A stretch of 45,715 bases of DNA from Nitrospina sp. (GTDB lineage Bacteria; Nitrospinota; Nitrospinia; Nitrospinales; VA-1). Positions within the stretch are counted from its first letter, which is position 1. Each line of letters starts with the position of its first letter. The position numbers were made by a program, and so were the translations under genes. Below, one piece after another: positions 1 through 9,110 of this stretch. The stretch covers positions 1 through 45,715 of the forward strand of contig JABIAY010000012.1 in the NCBI GenBank assembly GCA_018653085.1, given 5' to 3'. A model generated the notes under the pieces. It ran no database searches and was not told where the DNA came from. It saw only the letters and a program-made list of their open reading frames with translations.

Positions 1-657
1 CATGGTGGTGTTGAAAAGTCCGACCTTGAAAAACCAAATCCCGAGGCTGTGCAAAAGGGACTGCCCAACCTGGATCGGCACGTGGAAAATATCAAACAAT
101 TCTGCGAACCTCCTATTGTTTGCCTCAACCGCTTTGAGGGGGATCATCCTGAGGAAATTGCTGTTGTTCAAAGGCATTGTGAGAACAGGGTTCCTTTCGC
201 GGTGAGCAACGTTTTTGCAGAAGGGGGGAAAGGCGGAATAGAACTGGCCGAGAAAGTTATCTTTCACGCAGAAAAAAAACTTCAGCCTTTCTGTCCGCTT
301 TATGACTGGAATGAAGATGTAAAAACAAAAATCTGGAAAATTGCCAGCAAAATGTATGGGGCCGAAGAAATTAAATACACCCAAAAAGCCGAAAGGGATC
401 TCCGGTCTATCGAAAAACTTGGCTACCAGAACCTTCCTGTATGCATTGCCAAAACCCCGGCCTCTTTGTCGGACAATCCGAAACTTCGAGGCAGGCCGGA
501 ACATTTCAGTGTTACGGTGCGGGAAATTTTAATTGCCGCCGGAGCCGGATTTCTCATCCCTCTAACGGGAGACATACTGAGAATGCCGGGACTGCCTAAA
601 ATCCCCCAGGCAGAATATATAGATTTGAAGGGAAACGATATTACCGGACTACGATGA
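1..657 (+). CDS. fhs: Formate--tetrahydrofolate ligase, C-terminal part (5' truncated by window)
   Basis: The reading frame is open from base 1 and ends with TGA at 655-657, so only about the last 218 residues are present. The first visible residues, HGGV followed by KGLPNLDRHVENIKQF, match the FTHFS core that precedes the CLNRF strand. The end, GDILRMPGLPKIPQAEYID, is the typical MPGLP C-terminus. FTHFS ligates formate to tetrahydrofolate using ATP in the cytoplasm, feeding C1 metabolism or the methyl branch of the Wood-Ljungdahl pathway. The ATP-binding N-terminal half lies outside the window. PrsW starts 10 bp downstream, so co-transcription is possible, but no functional link is evident. 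Confidence 0.95.
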   Translation, partial: HGGVEKSDLEKPNPEAVQKGLPNLDRHVENIKQFCEPPIVCLNRFEGDHPEEIAVVQRHCENRVPFAVSNVFAEGGKGGIELAEKVIFHAEKKLQPFCPLYDWNEDVKTKIWKIASKMYGAEEIKYTQKAERDLRSIEKLGYQNLPVCIAKTPASLSDNPKLRGRPEHFSVTVREILIAAGAGFLIPLTGDILRMPGLPKIPQAEYIDLKGNDITGLR

Positions 658-667
658 AAGGCTCCTT

Positions 668-2101
668 ATGAGTGATGGCATGGAAACGCTAAGACTGCTT
701 TACATTGCTATGGGTCCGGGTGTTGCCATCGCCGTTTTTATCTACTATTCCGACAAGTGGGACCGGGAGCCCAGGAAGCTGGTGCTTAAAAGTTTTTTCC
801 TTGGTGGTTTGGCGGTTTTGCCAACCTATTATTTTGAAGGCATTGCCGAGCAAGTTTTAGGCATACAGGCCTTGCAGGATGAACATTCCCCGCTCTTCTG
901 GCCGAAGACTATCTTTTATGCGTTCTTCGGGGTGGCTCTTGCGGAGGAGTTGTGCAAATTTCTGTTTTTGAAGGCGTTTGTTTTTGATGAACGGGAGTTT
1001 AACGAACCCTTTGATGGAATTATCTATGGTGGGGTGATCGGTTGCGGATTCGCCACCGTGGAAAATATCATATATGTCCTGCAATATGGGCAAGCGGTGG
1101 GGATGTTTAGAATGGTCACGGCGGTGCCGGGGCATGCTTTCTTCGGCATCATCCTGGGCTATTTTATGGGCCGGGCGAAGTTCAGCACCAACCGCGTCAG
1201 GCACCTGATTCACGGCCTTGTGGTGGTGGTAACGCTACATGGCCTTTATGATACCGCCGCTTTTTCCAATACCATCTGGTCCATTTACCTGATTTTTGCG
1301 ATCGTTTTTTTAGGCATTTATCTGGGATTGAAAGCCAAGAGGGAACTGGAAAAACTTTCGGCCGTTATTGAATTTTCTGCAAAACAATATTTCCCGCTTA
1401 AAGGCCGCCGAAAAAAGGTTCCTTTGCACCTGAGGGATATTCGCAGTTTGCTGTCGATGGGAAAGCTGGTTCCCGAAGACAATCTGGTCGATAAAAAAAG
1501 CGGAAAAATAAAATCGATCCGGGAAATATTTTCCTCAAAAATTATTTCCCAATACAAAAGACTGCCCAAAGTCCCGTTTTGCGGCATGCCAATAAAACTT
1601 TTTCTGATTTTTTATCAGGTAACTTTTGGGCTCTACTTGTATTTCTGGTTTCTGGGAAATTATCGGGACTTTGTCAGCTATAAAAAATTAAAACTCAACC
1701 CGGAACTGCTGGCGCTGGGGTTGTTCGTATTTACGATTCTGCCTTATTTTATTTACGGTGTTATCCAGAAAGCTTTGGACATGCACGGGCTCAACCTGGT
1801 GACCGATATTTCTTTCGATTTGGTTATTGCGGGAACAGAAGCGGCCTTTTTGTTTTTTCAATTTCAAATATTCTCGGGTTTTCTGAAAAAGAAACTGACA
1901 AAATCCTTTTCGGTTACGACCATTGTCCTGGGATTTTTCATTCTCAGTGGATTGAAAAAGGTTTTGCCGATGACAGTACCTTTTTATATTTTCTGGGAAA
2001 TGGTCTTGATTCTTATTCAGGGAGGAATTTTAGCCATTGTTCAGAGAGATTTGAATCTTTACTGGAGGATTGAAAATGAACAGACCAACCGCATACACTG
2101 A
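668..2101 (+). CDS. PrsW-family intramembrane metalloprotease-like protein
   Basis: The protein has 477 residues and many hydrophobic segments. Conserved PrsW/CPBP-like motifs appear in order: ALAEELCKF near residue 95, GFATVENIIYV near 137, PGHAFFGIILGYFMG near 163 and HGLYD near 190. The paired Glu, Glu-Asn and His residues are the expected membrane-embedded metal/catalytic site. In other bacteria PrsW cleaves anti-sigma factors. The substrate here is unknown and no sigma/anti-sigma pair is adjacent. The part after about residue 240 is unusual: a charged soluble stretch is followed by several extra hydrophobic segments, so it is longer than minimal PrsW proteins. The start is ATG at 668, preceded by AAAGG. 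Confidence 0.8.
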   Translation: MSDGMETLRLLYIAMGPGVAIAVFIYYSDKWDREPRKLVLKSFFLGGLAVLPTYYFEGIAEQVLGIQALQDEHSPLFWPKTIFYAFFGVALAEELCKFLFLKAFVFDEREFNEPFDGIIYGGVIGCGFATVENIIYVLQYGQAVGMFRMVTAVPGHAFFGIILGYFMGRAKFSTNRVRHLIHGLVVVVTLHGLYDTAAFSNTIWSIYLIFAIVFLGIYLGLKAKRELEKLSAVIEFSAKQYFPLKGRRKKVPLHLRDIRSLLSMGKLVPEDNLVDKKSGKIKSIREIFSSKIISQYKRLPKVPFCGMPIKLFLIFYQVTFGLYLYFWFLGNYRDFVSYKKLKLNPELLALGLFVFTILPYFIYGVIQKALDMHGLNLVTDISFDLVIAGTEAAFLFFQFQIFSGFLKKKLTKSFSVTTIVLGFFILSGLKKVLPMTVPFYIFWEMVLILIQGGILAIVQRDLNLYWRIENEQTNRIH

Positions 2102-2116
2102 GGCTCAACGGTTTTC

Positions 2117-2698
2117 ATGACCCCAACAAAACTTGTTGCTCTTTTTGTGGCGGTAGCGGGCTCATTGCTTTACCTCAATAGCTATTTCAGCCAGCCGGAA
2201 ACATGGGAAAGCCATAATAAAAAGGCTGTGTCCGCCTTTCGGGAATCCCGCTACGCTGAGGCGGAAAAGCATTTTGTGCGAGCCCTGGAACTGGCAGAAA
2301 CCTCCCCTGACAATGACCATCGTCTTTCTTTCAGCCTCAATCAGTTGGCCGAAATTTATCAGGTCCAATCCAAATTTGTCGAGGCCGGGTGGGTGCTCAA
2401 GCGCAGTCTCGCGATGGATGAAAAAAGATTCGGGCCGAAGCACCTTAATGTAGCTTTGAGACTCAATAATCTGGCGGGCAACTACCGGATGCGCGGCGAA
2501 TACGAAGAAGCCGAATCTTTATTAAAACAGGCTTTAAAGATTCTGGAAGAGTCTCTGGGTAAAGAGCACACGCTTGTCGCGAACATTCTTGAGCATTATG
2601 CCTATTTGCTTCAAAAAATGGGCAAACCTGTCGAGGCGCAGAGCCTGGAAAGACGTTACAAGGCGATTTATTCTGTGCAAGACAGCGAAAATCAGTAG
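2117..2698 (+). CDS. Membrane-anchored or exported TPR protein (kinesin-light-chain-type repeats)
   Basis: This 193-residue protein begins with a hydrophobic segment (residues 5-23, ending LYLNSYF) that could be an uncleaved anchor or signal peptide. Three to four tetratricopeptide repeats follow, of the long TPR_12 type (AEKHFVRALELAET, AGWVLKRSLAMDEK, AESLLKQALKILEE). Such repeats are protein-interaction scaffolds, probably periplasmic here. It starts 15 bp after the PrsW-like gene, consistent with one transcript. No partner can be named. The Shine-Dalgarno signal is weak, so the start is less sure than the fold. Confidence 0.75.
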   Translation: MTPTKLVALFVAVAGSLLYLNSYFSQPETWESHNKKAVSAFRESRYAEAEKHFVRALELAETSPDNDHRLSFSLNQLAEIYQVQSKFVEAGWVLKRSLAMDEKRFGPKHLNVALRLNNLAGNYRMRGEYEEAESLLKQALKILEESLGKEHTLVANILEHYAYLLQKMGKPVEAQSLERRYKAIYSVQDSENQ

Positions 2699-2813
2699 AT
2701 AGGGTATAGAAAATCCTGCCATTTGGACCCATTTTATATATGAGGAATATTTCACTTTGGGTGGTGTCTTATATATAGAGACTAATTGATACATTTAACT
2801 GAGCGAGGGCCAA

Positions 2814-3707
2814 ATGTGGCGAATACGCATACATGGTCGCGGAGGGCAGGGGATAAAAACAGCCAGCCAGATTTTAGGCAGTGCTGGTTTTTATTCTGGG
2901 TTCCAGGCTCAGGATTTTCCACTTTACGGGGCAGAGCGAAGAGGTGCCCCGGTCATTGCTTTCACTCGCGTCTCTGAAGACCCTATTCTTGAACGCGGTC
3001 CGATTTCCTCTCCAGATATCATTCTGATTGGGGATGAAACTCTGCTGAACGACCCTCAGTCTGCCCCTCTTTGCGGGGCGGAGCCTTCCACGGTTGTTTT
3101 CGTCAACTCTGCCCAGGTACCGGAAGTGTTATCGCAGAAATTCTCGGTAACGACGACCAATCTGACCGATCTTTGTTTCCAGTATCTCAATCACAGGACG
3201 GTATACAGTTCCGCGCTTTCCGCAGTGGGGGCTCGCCTGCTGGGAAACATTGAATTGGAGTGTCTTCTTCGGGCTGTAGAGGATGAATTGATCCAGCAGG
3301 GAATCTCTTCCCAACTGCTACAAGGCAATCTCGATTTGGCCCGTGAAATTTTCGAAATGATCCAGCCCGTAGCTGTTTCACAAAGGGAAGAAAAAGGTTT
3401 AACCGCAAAACCGCTGGTTTTTCCTTCTCAGCTACCGGTTGTCGATGGGGCCCCCATTATTTTAGATCCGGGCAACATGGCATTGCGAAAAACCGGAAAC
3501 TGGCGGGTGGAGAGACCCGAGATCGATTACGAAAAATGTAATAACTGCCTGATCTGCTATGCCCGGTGCCCGGATGGTGTTATTGGGGTAGCCCCGGACG
3601 GCAGGCCGGAGATAGATTATGACCATTGCAAGGGTTGCCTGATTTGCGCTCTGGAATGCCCGGGTCATTTTATTCACACGGTAAAAGAAACGGGGACGTT
3701 TCCATGA
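2814..3707 (+). CDS. porG: 2-oxoacid:ferredoxin oxidoreductase, fused gamma and delta (ferredoxin) subunits
   Basis: Residues 1 to about 180 form the gamma domain, with the N-terminal signature RIHGRGGQGIKTASQILG and the FPLYGAERRGAPV segment that contacts CoA/TPP partners. Residues about 235-297 form a ferredoxin-like delta domain with two 4Cys motifs, CNNCLICYARCP and CKGCLICALECP, for two [4Fe-4S] clusters. Gamma and delta are separate genes in archaeal POR/VOR but are fused here. The enzyme oxidatively decarboxylates a 2-oxoacid to acyl-CoA and CO2 and reduces ferredoxin, or works in reverse for carboxylation. It leads the operon, after a 115 bp gap, and its stop overlaps porA by 4 nt (ATGA). 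GAGGG precedes the ATG. Whether the substrate is pyruvate, 2-oxoglutarate or a branched-chain oxoacid cannot be read from this subunit. Confidence 0.9.
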   Translation: MWRIRIHGRGGQGIKTASQILGSAGFYSGFQAQDFPLYGAERRGAPVIAFTRVSEDPILERGPISSPDIILIGDETLLNDPQSAPLCGAEPSTVVFVNSAQVPEVLSQKFSVTTTNLTDLCFQYLNHRTVYSSALSAVGARLLGNIELECLLRAVEDELIQQGISSQLLQGNLDLAREIFEMIQPVAVSQREEKGLTAKPLVFPSQLPVVDGAPIILDPGNMALRKTGNWRVERPEIDYEKCNNCLICYARCPDGVIGVAPDGRPEIDYDHCKGCLICALECPGHFIHTVKETGTFP

Positions 3708-4930
3708 AAACGAAAATAATGTTGACGGGAAACAAAGCGGCGGCGTGGGGAGCCCGCATGGCAGGGGTGGAGTATGTTCCGGCGTTTCCCATTACCCCAC
3801 AAACCGAAATTATTGAAACCCTGGCCAAATGGTTTGCCGATGGAACCCTGCAGGGGAAATTCACCAATATGGACTCGGAACATTCCATGTTCATGGCGGC
3901 GGGCTCTGCGGGAGCTACCGGGGTGCGGGTTTTTACGGCCTCTTCGAGCCAGGGTATTTTGCATGGAATGGAATCCCTTTACACCATTTCTGGTTGGAGG
4001 ACGCCGATGGTTATCGTCAATGTGTCCCGGGCTCTGGCTACCCCGATCACCCTTGAGCCGGACCATAACGATGTCATGAGCACTCGAGACTGTGGCTTGA
4101 TTCAACTGCATGCCGAAACCTGCCAGGAAGTGTTTGATTTTATCCTGATGGGCTACCGGATTGCCGAGGATCCGGAAGTTTGCCTGCCGGTTCTGGTCAA
4201 CATGGATGGATTTTATCTGTCGTTCACCCGCGAACCGGTTTTGATTCCAGACGAAGAGGCGGTCCGCAACTTCCTACCCCTGTACACGGTCACGCAACCG
4301 GTGTTCCAGGCTTCGCGACCAATGGCCCGGGCGTCAGCGGTTTTTGGCGGGGCGACTTATACCAGCTTCAAGCTCCAACAGGAGTTGGCTTCTCGCAGCG
4401 CGGAAAAATGTTTCAATCAGACGGCCCAGGAGTTTGAAAAATATTTTGGACGGCTCTACGAGCCTGTCGAAGCGTTTCATCTTGATGATGCGGAGTATGT
4501 TTTTGTGATGAGTAATTCCTTCGCTACCAAAGGAAAATCAGCGGTGATGAAACTTCGCCGACAAGGGATTAAGGCTGGTTTACTTAAGCTGAGACTTTTC
4601 AGGCCCTTCCCGAGCGAGGCCATTGCCTCTGCCCTTGGAGGCCACGCCAAGGTTGCCGTGATCGATCAAAACCTGGCCCCGGGTATGGGAGGAATTACCT
4701 ATCCGGAAATTGTCACGTCTCTTTACGATCGTGAAGACCGGCCCGAAAAAATCCTGTCGGTCATCGGTGGGCTCGGGGGCAAGGACATAGAGGATCAGGA
4801 TTTCATGGCTATCATTGAGCATCTGGATAAACCGGATATGCAAACGCCGCTTTATTTGTATGACGAAGGGGATGCGAGCGGTTTCAGTCGGCTTCAGCAG
4901 ATTGCGAAATTGAAAGAGGCGTTATCATGA
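3704..4930 (+). CDS. porA: 2-oxoacid:ferredoxin oxidoreductase, alpha subunit
   Basis: This 408-residue protein starts at ATG 3704, coupled by ATGA to the gamma-delta gene. The open frame upstream belongs to that gene. The N-terminus has the alpha-subunit motif VEYVPAFPITPQTEIIETLA and then the SEHSMFMAAGSAGATGVRVFTASSSQG segment of the pyrimidine-binding half of the TPP fold. The second half (about 255-385) is the transketolase-C-like domain, including IDQNLAPGMGG. With the beta subunit it forms the TPP active site. It overlaps porB by 4 nt. The neighbouring ADP-forming acyl-CoA synthetase and amino-acid dehydrogenase suggest use in oxidation of transaminated amino acids or pyruvate. The reverse carboxylating role remains possible. 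Confidence 0.92.
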   Translation: MKTKIMLTGNKAAAWGARMAGVEYVPAFPITPQTEIIETLAKWFADGTLQGKFTNMDSEHSMFMAAGSAGATGVRVFTASSSQGILHGMESLYTISGWRTPMVIVNVSRALATPITLEPDHNDVMSTRDCGLIQLHAETCQEVFDFILMGYRIAEDPEVCLPVLVNMDGFYLSFTREPVLIPDEEAVRNFLPLYTVTQPVFQASRPMARASAVFGGATYTSFKLQQELASRSAEKCFNQTAQEFEKYFGRLYEPVEAFHLDDAEYVFVMSNSFATKGKSAVMKLRRQGIKAGLLKLRLFRPFPSEAIASALGGHAKVAVIDQNLAPGMGGITYPEIVTSLYDREDRPEKILSVIGGLGGKDIEDQDFMAIIEHLDKPDMQTPLYLYDEGDASGFSRLQQIAKLKEALS

Positions 4931-5859
4931 AAGTTTTAACGAGAGCTCATAAAAAAATAAAAGACCTTCATCCTCATGAAGCCATTGCTCCGGGAACCGG
5001 ACTTTGCGCAGGATGCGGAGGACTGGAAGGGCTGAGGCTGGGATTGAAGGAACTGGACGATGATTTCTTGATTTGCAATGCCGCAGGATGTTTCACTCTG
5101 CTTTCGGTCTATCCGTTCACGCCGTTGCAAGGTTCATGGCTCTACACCACCATGGGTGGGCCGGTGCCTGCGGCGCAAGGTGTCCGCGATGCTCTGGATA
5201 TTCGTATGCGGTATCGGGGGCTGGAGGAAAAAGAAAACCTTCAGGTGATCGTGGTTGCCGGTGACGGTTCTTCCAACGATATCGGGTTCGGGGCCACCTC
5301 GGCGGCGATTCATCGGGGATTGGATTTCATCTATTTCTGCTACGACAACGAGGCTTATGGAAATACCGGGTTCCAGTTGTCGGCGGCGTCTCCCTATGGC
5401 GGCGCGACCCAGACGACACCCCGTACGGATGAACATGAAGCCGGAACGGAAGTAAATAAAAAAGATCTGTTTGAAATCTGGAAAGCACAGAAGCCGGTTT
5501 ATCTGGCAACGGTATCTCCGCGCGAGCCCATTGATTTGTCGAACAAGTTTGCCCGGGCAAATGAATTGAAAGGACCTCGTATGTTCATCTGCATGTCGCC
5601 TTGCCCGACAGGCTGGGGTTTTGAACCGAAAGAAGCGCAACTGATCGCCAAACTGGCTGTCGATACGGGGATTTTCCCGATTAAGGAATATTTTGAGGGC
5701 GAGGTGGTTCATACCGTGCGTCCGCGAAAACGTTTGCCGGTAGAAAAATTTCTGGAGCGGCAAAAAAGGTTCCGTCATTTATTTGAACCGCACCGGCAGG
5801 AAGAGACCATCAGGCAGATTCAAAACAGGGTCGATGATTATTGGAGGCAGTATGAATGA
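4927..5859 (+). CDS. porB: 2-oxoacid:ferredoxin oxidoreductase, beta subunit (TPP and [4Fe-4S])
   Basis: This 310-residue protein has the TPP-pyrophosphate/Mg motif GDGSSNDIGFGA near residue 112 and NEAYGNTGFQ downstream. The four cluster cysteines of POR beta subunits are visible: CAGCG near residue 28, AAGC near 55 and SPCPTGWGF near 223. This is the catalytic TPP-binding subunit that passes electrons to the delta-domain clusters. It is coupled by ATGA to porA and overlaps the acyl-CoA synthetase gene by 8 nt. Length and motifs are normal for the family. Substrate specificity is not resolved. Confidence 0.93.
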   Translation: MKVLTRAHKKIKDLHPHEAIAPGTGLCAGCGGLEGLRLGLKELDDDFLICNAAGCFTLLSVYPFTPLQGSWLYTTMGGPVPAAQGVRDALDIRMRYRGLEEKENLQVIVVAGDGSSNDIGFGATSAAIHRGLDFIYFCYDNEAYGNTGFQLSAASPYGGATQTTPRTDEHEAGTEVNKKDLFEIWKAQKPVYLATVSPREPIDLSNKFARANELKGPRMFICMSPCPTGWGFEPKEAQLIAKLAVDTGIFPIKEYFEGEVVHTVRPRKRLPVEKFLERQKRFRHLFEPHRQEETIRQIQNRVDDYWRQYE

Positions 5860-7948
5860 GACCGCCACATTGAATGCGGAGCCAGTATCAAGCGCCCTTT
5901 TGCTTGAACCCTTCTTCGCGCCGAAAGGGGTGGCGGTGATTGGTGCATCGCCAAAACCGGGTAGTCTGGGCAAGCGAATTGTCGATGGCCTGATTGCTCA
6001 GGGATATGACGGGACGCTGATCGCAGTCCACCCCGATGGAGAGTCTCTCGGCTCATGCTCGTCCGTGAAATCTGTCCGGGAGCTTCCTGAGGATATTGAC
6101 CTGGCAGTTTCTGCGGTTTCGGCAAACAGAGTCGAGGCATTGATCGAACCTCTGGCCGATTGCGGGATTCACAATCTTATCGTGGTCAGCGGTGGTTTTT
6201 CTGAGACCGGAACTGAAGGAGAACTTCTGCACAAGAGACTGAAAGATACGGCCAATAAATTTGGTGTGCGAATTATAGGGCCTAATTGCATGGGCACGTT
6301 CAGTCCATCCGATAAGTTCAGCAGTTTTTTTCTTTCACCTGATGAAGTCCGTTTGCCGAGGGCCGGTTCTATAGCCATTATTTCTCAAAGTGGAGCCTTT
6401 TTGTCAGCCGTTCTTGATCGACTGGCAAGTCGTGACATTGGTGTGCGTCGCGCTATCAACTTTGGCAACCGCATGGATATCGGGGAGTGTGAAGCTCTTG
6501 AGGCATTTGCCTGTGACCCTAGAGTCAGGGTCATCGGTATTTATCTGGAGGGTGTTCAAAACGGACCCCGGTTTTTCGAAACCGTCAGGCGAATAGCGGT
6601 TTTTAAACCCGTGGTGATTTACAAAGGCGGGAAAGGCGCGAAGGGAAGCCGGGTCACACAGGCTCACTCCGCTTCCCTGGCCGGAGAGTACCCTGTGTTT
6701 CAGGCGGTATGCCGGCAGACCGGAATGATTGAGGTCAAGGGATTGAGTGAGATGGTCAGTGCTTTGCAGGTCCTGCAAAGTGTACCCGCCTCTAAGGGAA
6801 ACCGGGTTCTGATTGTTTCCAATGGCGGGGGAATGGGGGTTTTGCTTACGGACTTGTTGGAAGAGGGGGATTGCGATGTGGTTGAACCCCCCTTGCAGAT
6901 TCAAGAGGAGTTGAAAAATATTCTGCCCGGATATTATTCATTCAGGAACCCTATCGACTTGACGGGTTCAGGAACTAACGAACAGTGTGTGTTGGCTATT
7001 GATAAAATTCTTAAAACCGGATTGTACGATTGCCTCCTGCTGGTTGTTCTTGCCGGAACGGAGGGAATCAATGCGGATATTGCAAAACGGTTGCGCGAAA
7101 TTTTGCCCAGAGATCTTCCGGTTATTCTGGGTGCTTATGGGCACAAATTATTTTCGCCTCTTAGAGAAGCTTTTGTTCGGGAAGGGATTCCTGTTTTTTC
7201 AACAGGAGAAGAGGCGGCCTGGGTGGTCAACCTGCTCGCGCGGTTGGGAAAAAATAAGATTAAAGAAATTTCCGTAAGCGGGGTTTCCTCCCTGCTGCCA
7301 ATGGGTGAGGGGCGGCTTTCTCCTCCGTTGGATGAAATGCGAATCAAGCGTTTCTTAAAGGAACGCAAAATTCAGGTGCCTGCAAGCTTTCTGGTGACCC
7401 GGCCCGAAGACATGGATCAGGCCATTGAGGAAACAGGTTTCCCATTGGTTCTTAAAGCGGTGGGGCCGGACCTGTTGCATAAAACGGAATTGCATGGAGT
7501 TGAACTCAATTTGAATGACAGGCAGGAACTTGAAAATAAATGGAAAACTATGAATCAAACCTGGCCGGGACAGGTTTGGGTGGAAGAGCAAATGCCGGCA
7601 GGCCTCGATTTGATGATTGGCATGTACCGGGATGCAACGTTTGGTCCCTTGCTCCTTTTTGGAACGGGAGGAAGTTATGTGGAAATTTATAAGGATATTG
7701 AACGCATCATGCTTCCGGCAACGGAGGAAGAAATTCGTGAAATTATTTTACGGACGCATGCGGGTCAAATCATTCAAGGGGTGAGAGGGCAGAACCCGCT
7801 GGCCCTTGAGAAGTTGATAGAGTTTCTAATATGGATGACGAAATGGGTTGAAGCGGAAACCAGATTGGTCGCTCTGGACTTCAATCCAGTCAGGTTATAT
7901 GTGGATTCATTAGTTGTTCTGGATGCTAAAGCTGAATTTTTGCCATGA
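5852..7948 (+). CDS. ADP-forming acyl-CoA synthetase (acetate--CoA ligase, ADP-forming), fused alpha-beta
   Basis: The start is ATG 5852, inside the 3' end of porB with GGAGG upstream; the longer open frame is not needed. The 698-residue chain has an N-terminal CoA-binding Rossmann domain (about 20-115, GVAVIGASPKPGSLG), succinyl-CoA-ligase-like domains (about 160-460, with IGPNCMG and ISQSGAF) and a C-terminal ATP-grasp domain (about 480-698). His272, within QAHSASLAG, aligns with the phosphohistidine of archaeal ACD. The enzyme converts acyl-CoA, ADP and phosphate to the free acid, CoA and ATP. Directly after porGAB, it would conserve the thioester energy as ATP, as in peptide-fermenting archaea. 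The protein-acetyltransferase (Pat-like) branch of the superfamily is less likely because no GNAT domain is fused. Confidence 0.88.
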   Translation: MNETATLNAEPVSSALLLEPFFAPKGVAVIGASPKPGSLGKRIVDGLIAQGYDGTLIAVHPDGESLGSCSSVKSVRELPEDIDLAVSAVSANRVEALIEPLADCGIHNLIVVSGGFSETGTEGELLHKRLKDTANKFGVRIIGPNCMGTFSPSDKFSSFFLSPDEVRLPRAGSIAIISQSGAFLSAVLDRLASRDIGVRRAINFGNRMDIGECEALEAFACDPRVRVIGIYLEGVQNGPRFFETVRRIAVFKPVVIYKGGKGAKGSRVTQAHSASLAGEYPVFQAVCRQTGMIEVKGLSEMVSALQVLQSVPASKGNRVLIVSNGGGMGVLLTDLLEEGDCDVVEPPLQIQEELKNILPGYYSFRNPIDLTGSGTNEQCVLAIDKILKTGLYDCLLLVVLAGTEGINADIAKRLREILPRDLPVILGAYGHKLFSPLREAFVREGIPVFSTGEEAAWVVNLLARLGKNKIKEISVSGVSSLLPMGEGRLSPPLDEMRIKRFLKERKIQVPASFLVTRPEDMDQAIEETGFPLVLKAVGPDLLHKTELHGVELNLNDRQELENKWKTMNQTWPGQVWVEEQMPAGLDLMIGMYRDATFGPLLLFGTGGSYVEIYKDIERIMLPATEEEIREIILRTHAGQIIQGVRGQNPLALEKLIEFLIWMTKWVEAETRLVALDFNPVRLYVDSLVVLDAKAEFLP

Positions 7949-7964
7949 AAGGAAGGTGGAGATC

Positions 7965-9071
7965 ATGAGCGCCCATTATATAGATAGTTTTGCCGATGAT
8001 TTGGGGCCGGAAAAAATTGTACATATCTATGAACCTGAATCCGGGCTCAAGGCGATTGTTGTGATTGATAACCTTTCATTAGGTCCTGCTGTGGGAGGTT
8101 GTCGTATGGCATCGGATGTGAGTACCCGTGAGGTTTTCAGGCTGGCTCGAGCGATGACTTTAAAAAATGCCTTGAATGATCTTCCGCATGGGGGTGCCAA
8201 ATCAGCCATTCTTGAAGACCCTGCTGTCTCCAACAAGGAGGCCTTGGTTCGAGAATTTGCCCGGGCCATCAAGAATCTTCCGGATTATATTCCGGGGCCG
8301 GACATGGGCACCGATGAAACCTGCATGGCTTATATCCATGATGAAATCGGTCGGGCTGTGGGCCTGCCCAAGGCGTTGGGAGGTTTGCCTCTGGATGAAC
8401 TTGGCACGACAGGGTATGGCCTGGCGGTTGCGGCAGATGTTGCCAGCGAGGTTCTTGGTCTGCCGCTGAAAAATGCCCGGGTGATTATTCAGGGTTTTGG
8501 CAATGTCGGAAAAGCAGTCGCCCGATTTTTAACAGAACGGGGAGTTATTATCATAGCCACCTGCGACAAGGCCGGTGCTATCCATGATCCCAAAGGGATC
8601 AATATTCCGGCACTGATAGAATTTAAGAATTCCGGGCGCTGTGTGCAGGACTCCGGACTGGGTGAATCGTTGAGACACGAGGAAATGTTGCAGATGGAAT
8701 CGGATATCTTCATTCCTTCTGCCCGTCCAGATGTTTTTTCAGTGGACAATCAGCATTGGTTGAAAACAAAACTGGTGCTGGAAGGGGCCAATATTCCCAT
8801 CACCCATGATGCCGCTGAAATAATGGTGGATCGGGGAATCGTTATTGTTCCTGATGTCATTGCCAATGGCGGCGGGGTGATTTGCGCCGCGACTGAATAT
8901 CAGGGGATGAACGAAAAACAGGCTTTTGAGAGAATCGAGTCTACGATCAGCCAGAACACGAGGGAAGTGCTTGAAAGAACCCTCAAGCAGGGGCACTACC
9001 CGCATTCTGCATCGATTATGATGGCGAAAGAGCGATTGAAAGAGGCTATGACTTTTCGCGCTCATATGTGA
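7965..9071 (+). CDS. Glu/Leu/Phe/Val dehydrogenase family amino-acid dehydrogenase
   Basis: The start is ATG 7965, with GGAAGG and GGAG just upstream. The 368-residue length is closer to leucine/valine dehydrogenases (about 365) than to hexameric glutamate dehydrogenases (about 420). Visible motifs are GPAVGGCRM, TLKNAL, the catalytic lysine region HGGAKSAI, GPDMGTDE with the conserved Asp, and the Rossmann GFGNVGKAV. It deaminates an L-amino acid to a 2-oxoacid with NAD(P)+. Placed 16 bp after the acyl-CoA synthetase, it would supply 2-oxoacid to PorGAB. The substrate could be leucine, valine or glutamate. HGGAK differs from the more usual GGGK in the glycine loop. Confidence 0.88.
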   Translation: MSAHYIDSFADDLGPEKIVHIYEPESGLKAIVVIDNLSLGPAVGGCRMASDVSTREVFRLARAMTLKNALNDLPHGGAKSAILEDPAVSNKEALVREFARAIKNLPDYIPGPDMGTDETCMAYIHDEIGRAVGLPKALGGLPLDELGTTGYGLAVAADVASEVLGLPLKNARVIIQGFGNVGKAVARFLTERGVIIIATCDKAGAIHDPKGINIPALIEFKNSGRCVQDSGLGESLRHEEMLQMESDIFIPSARPDVFSVDNQHWLKTKLVLEGANIPITHDAAEIMVDRGIVIVPDVIANGGGVICAATEYQGMNEKQAFERIESTISQNTREVLERTLKQGHYPHSASIMMAKERLKEAMTFRAHM

Positions 9072-9110
9072 ATATTAAAAGAGCCTTCAACCTTTTGCTC
9101 GAGGTGACTT

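Noticed and set aside
5134-5778. 214-codon - strand open frame inside porB
   Set aside because: It is antisense to a gene with complete TPP and cluster motifs and has no features of its own.
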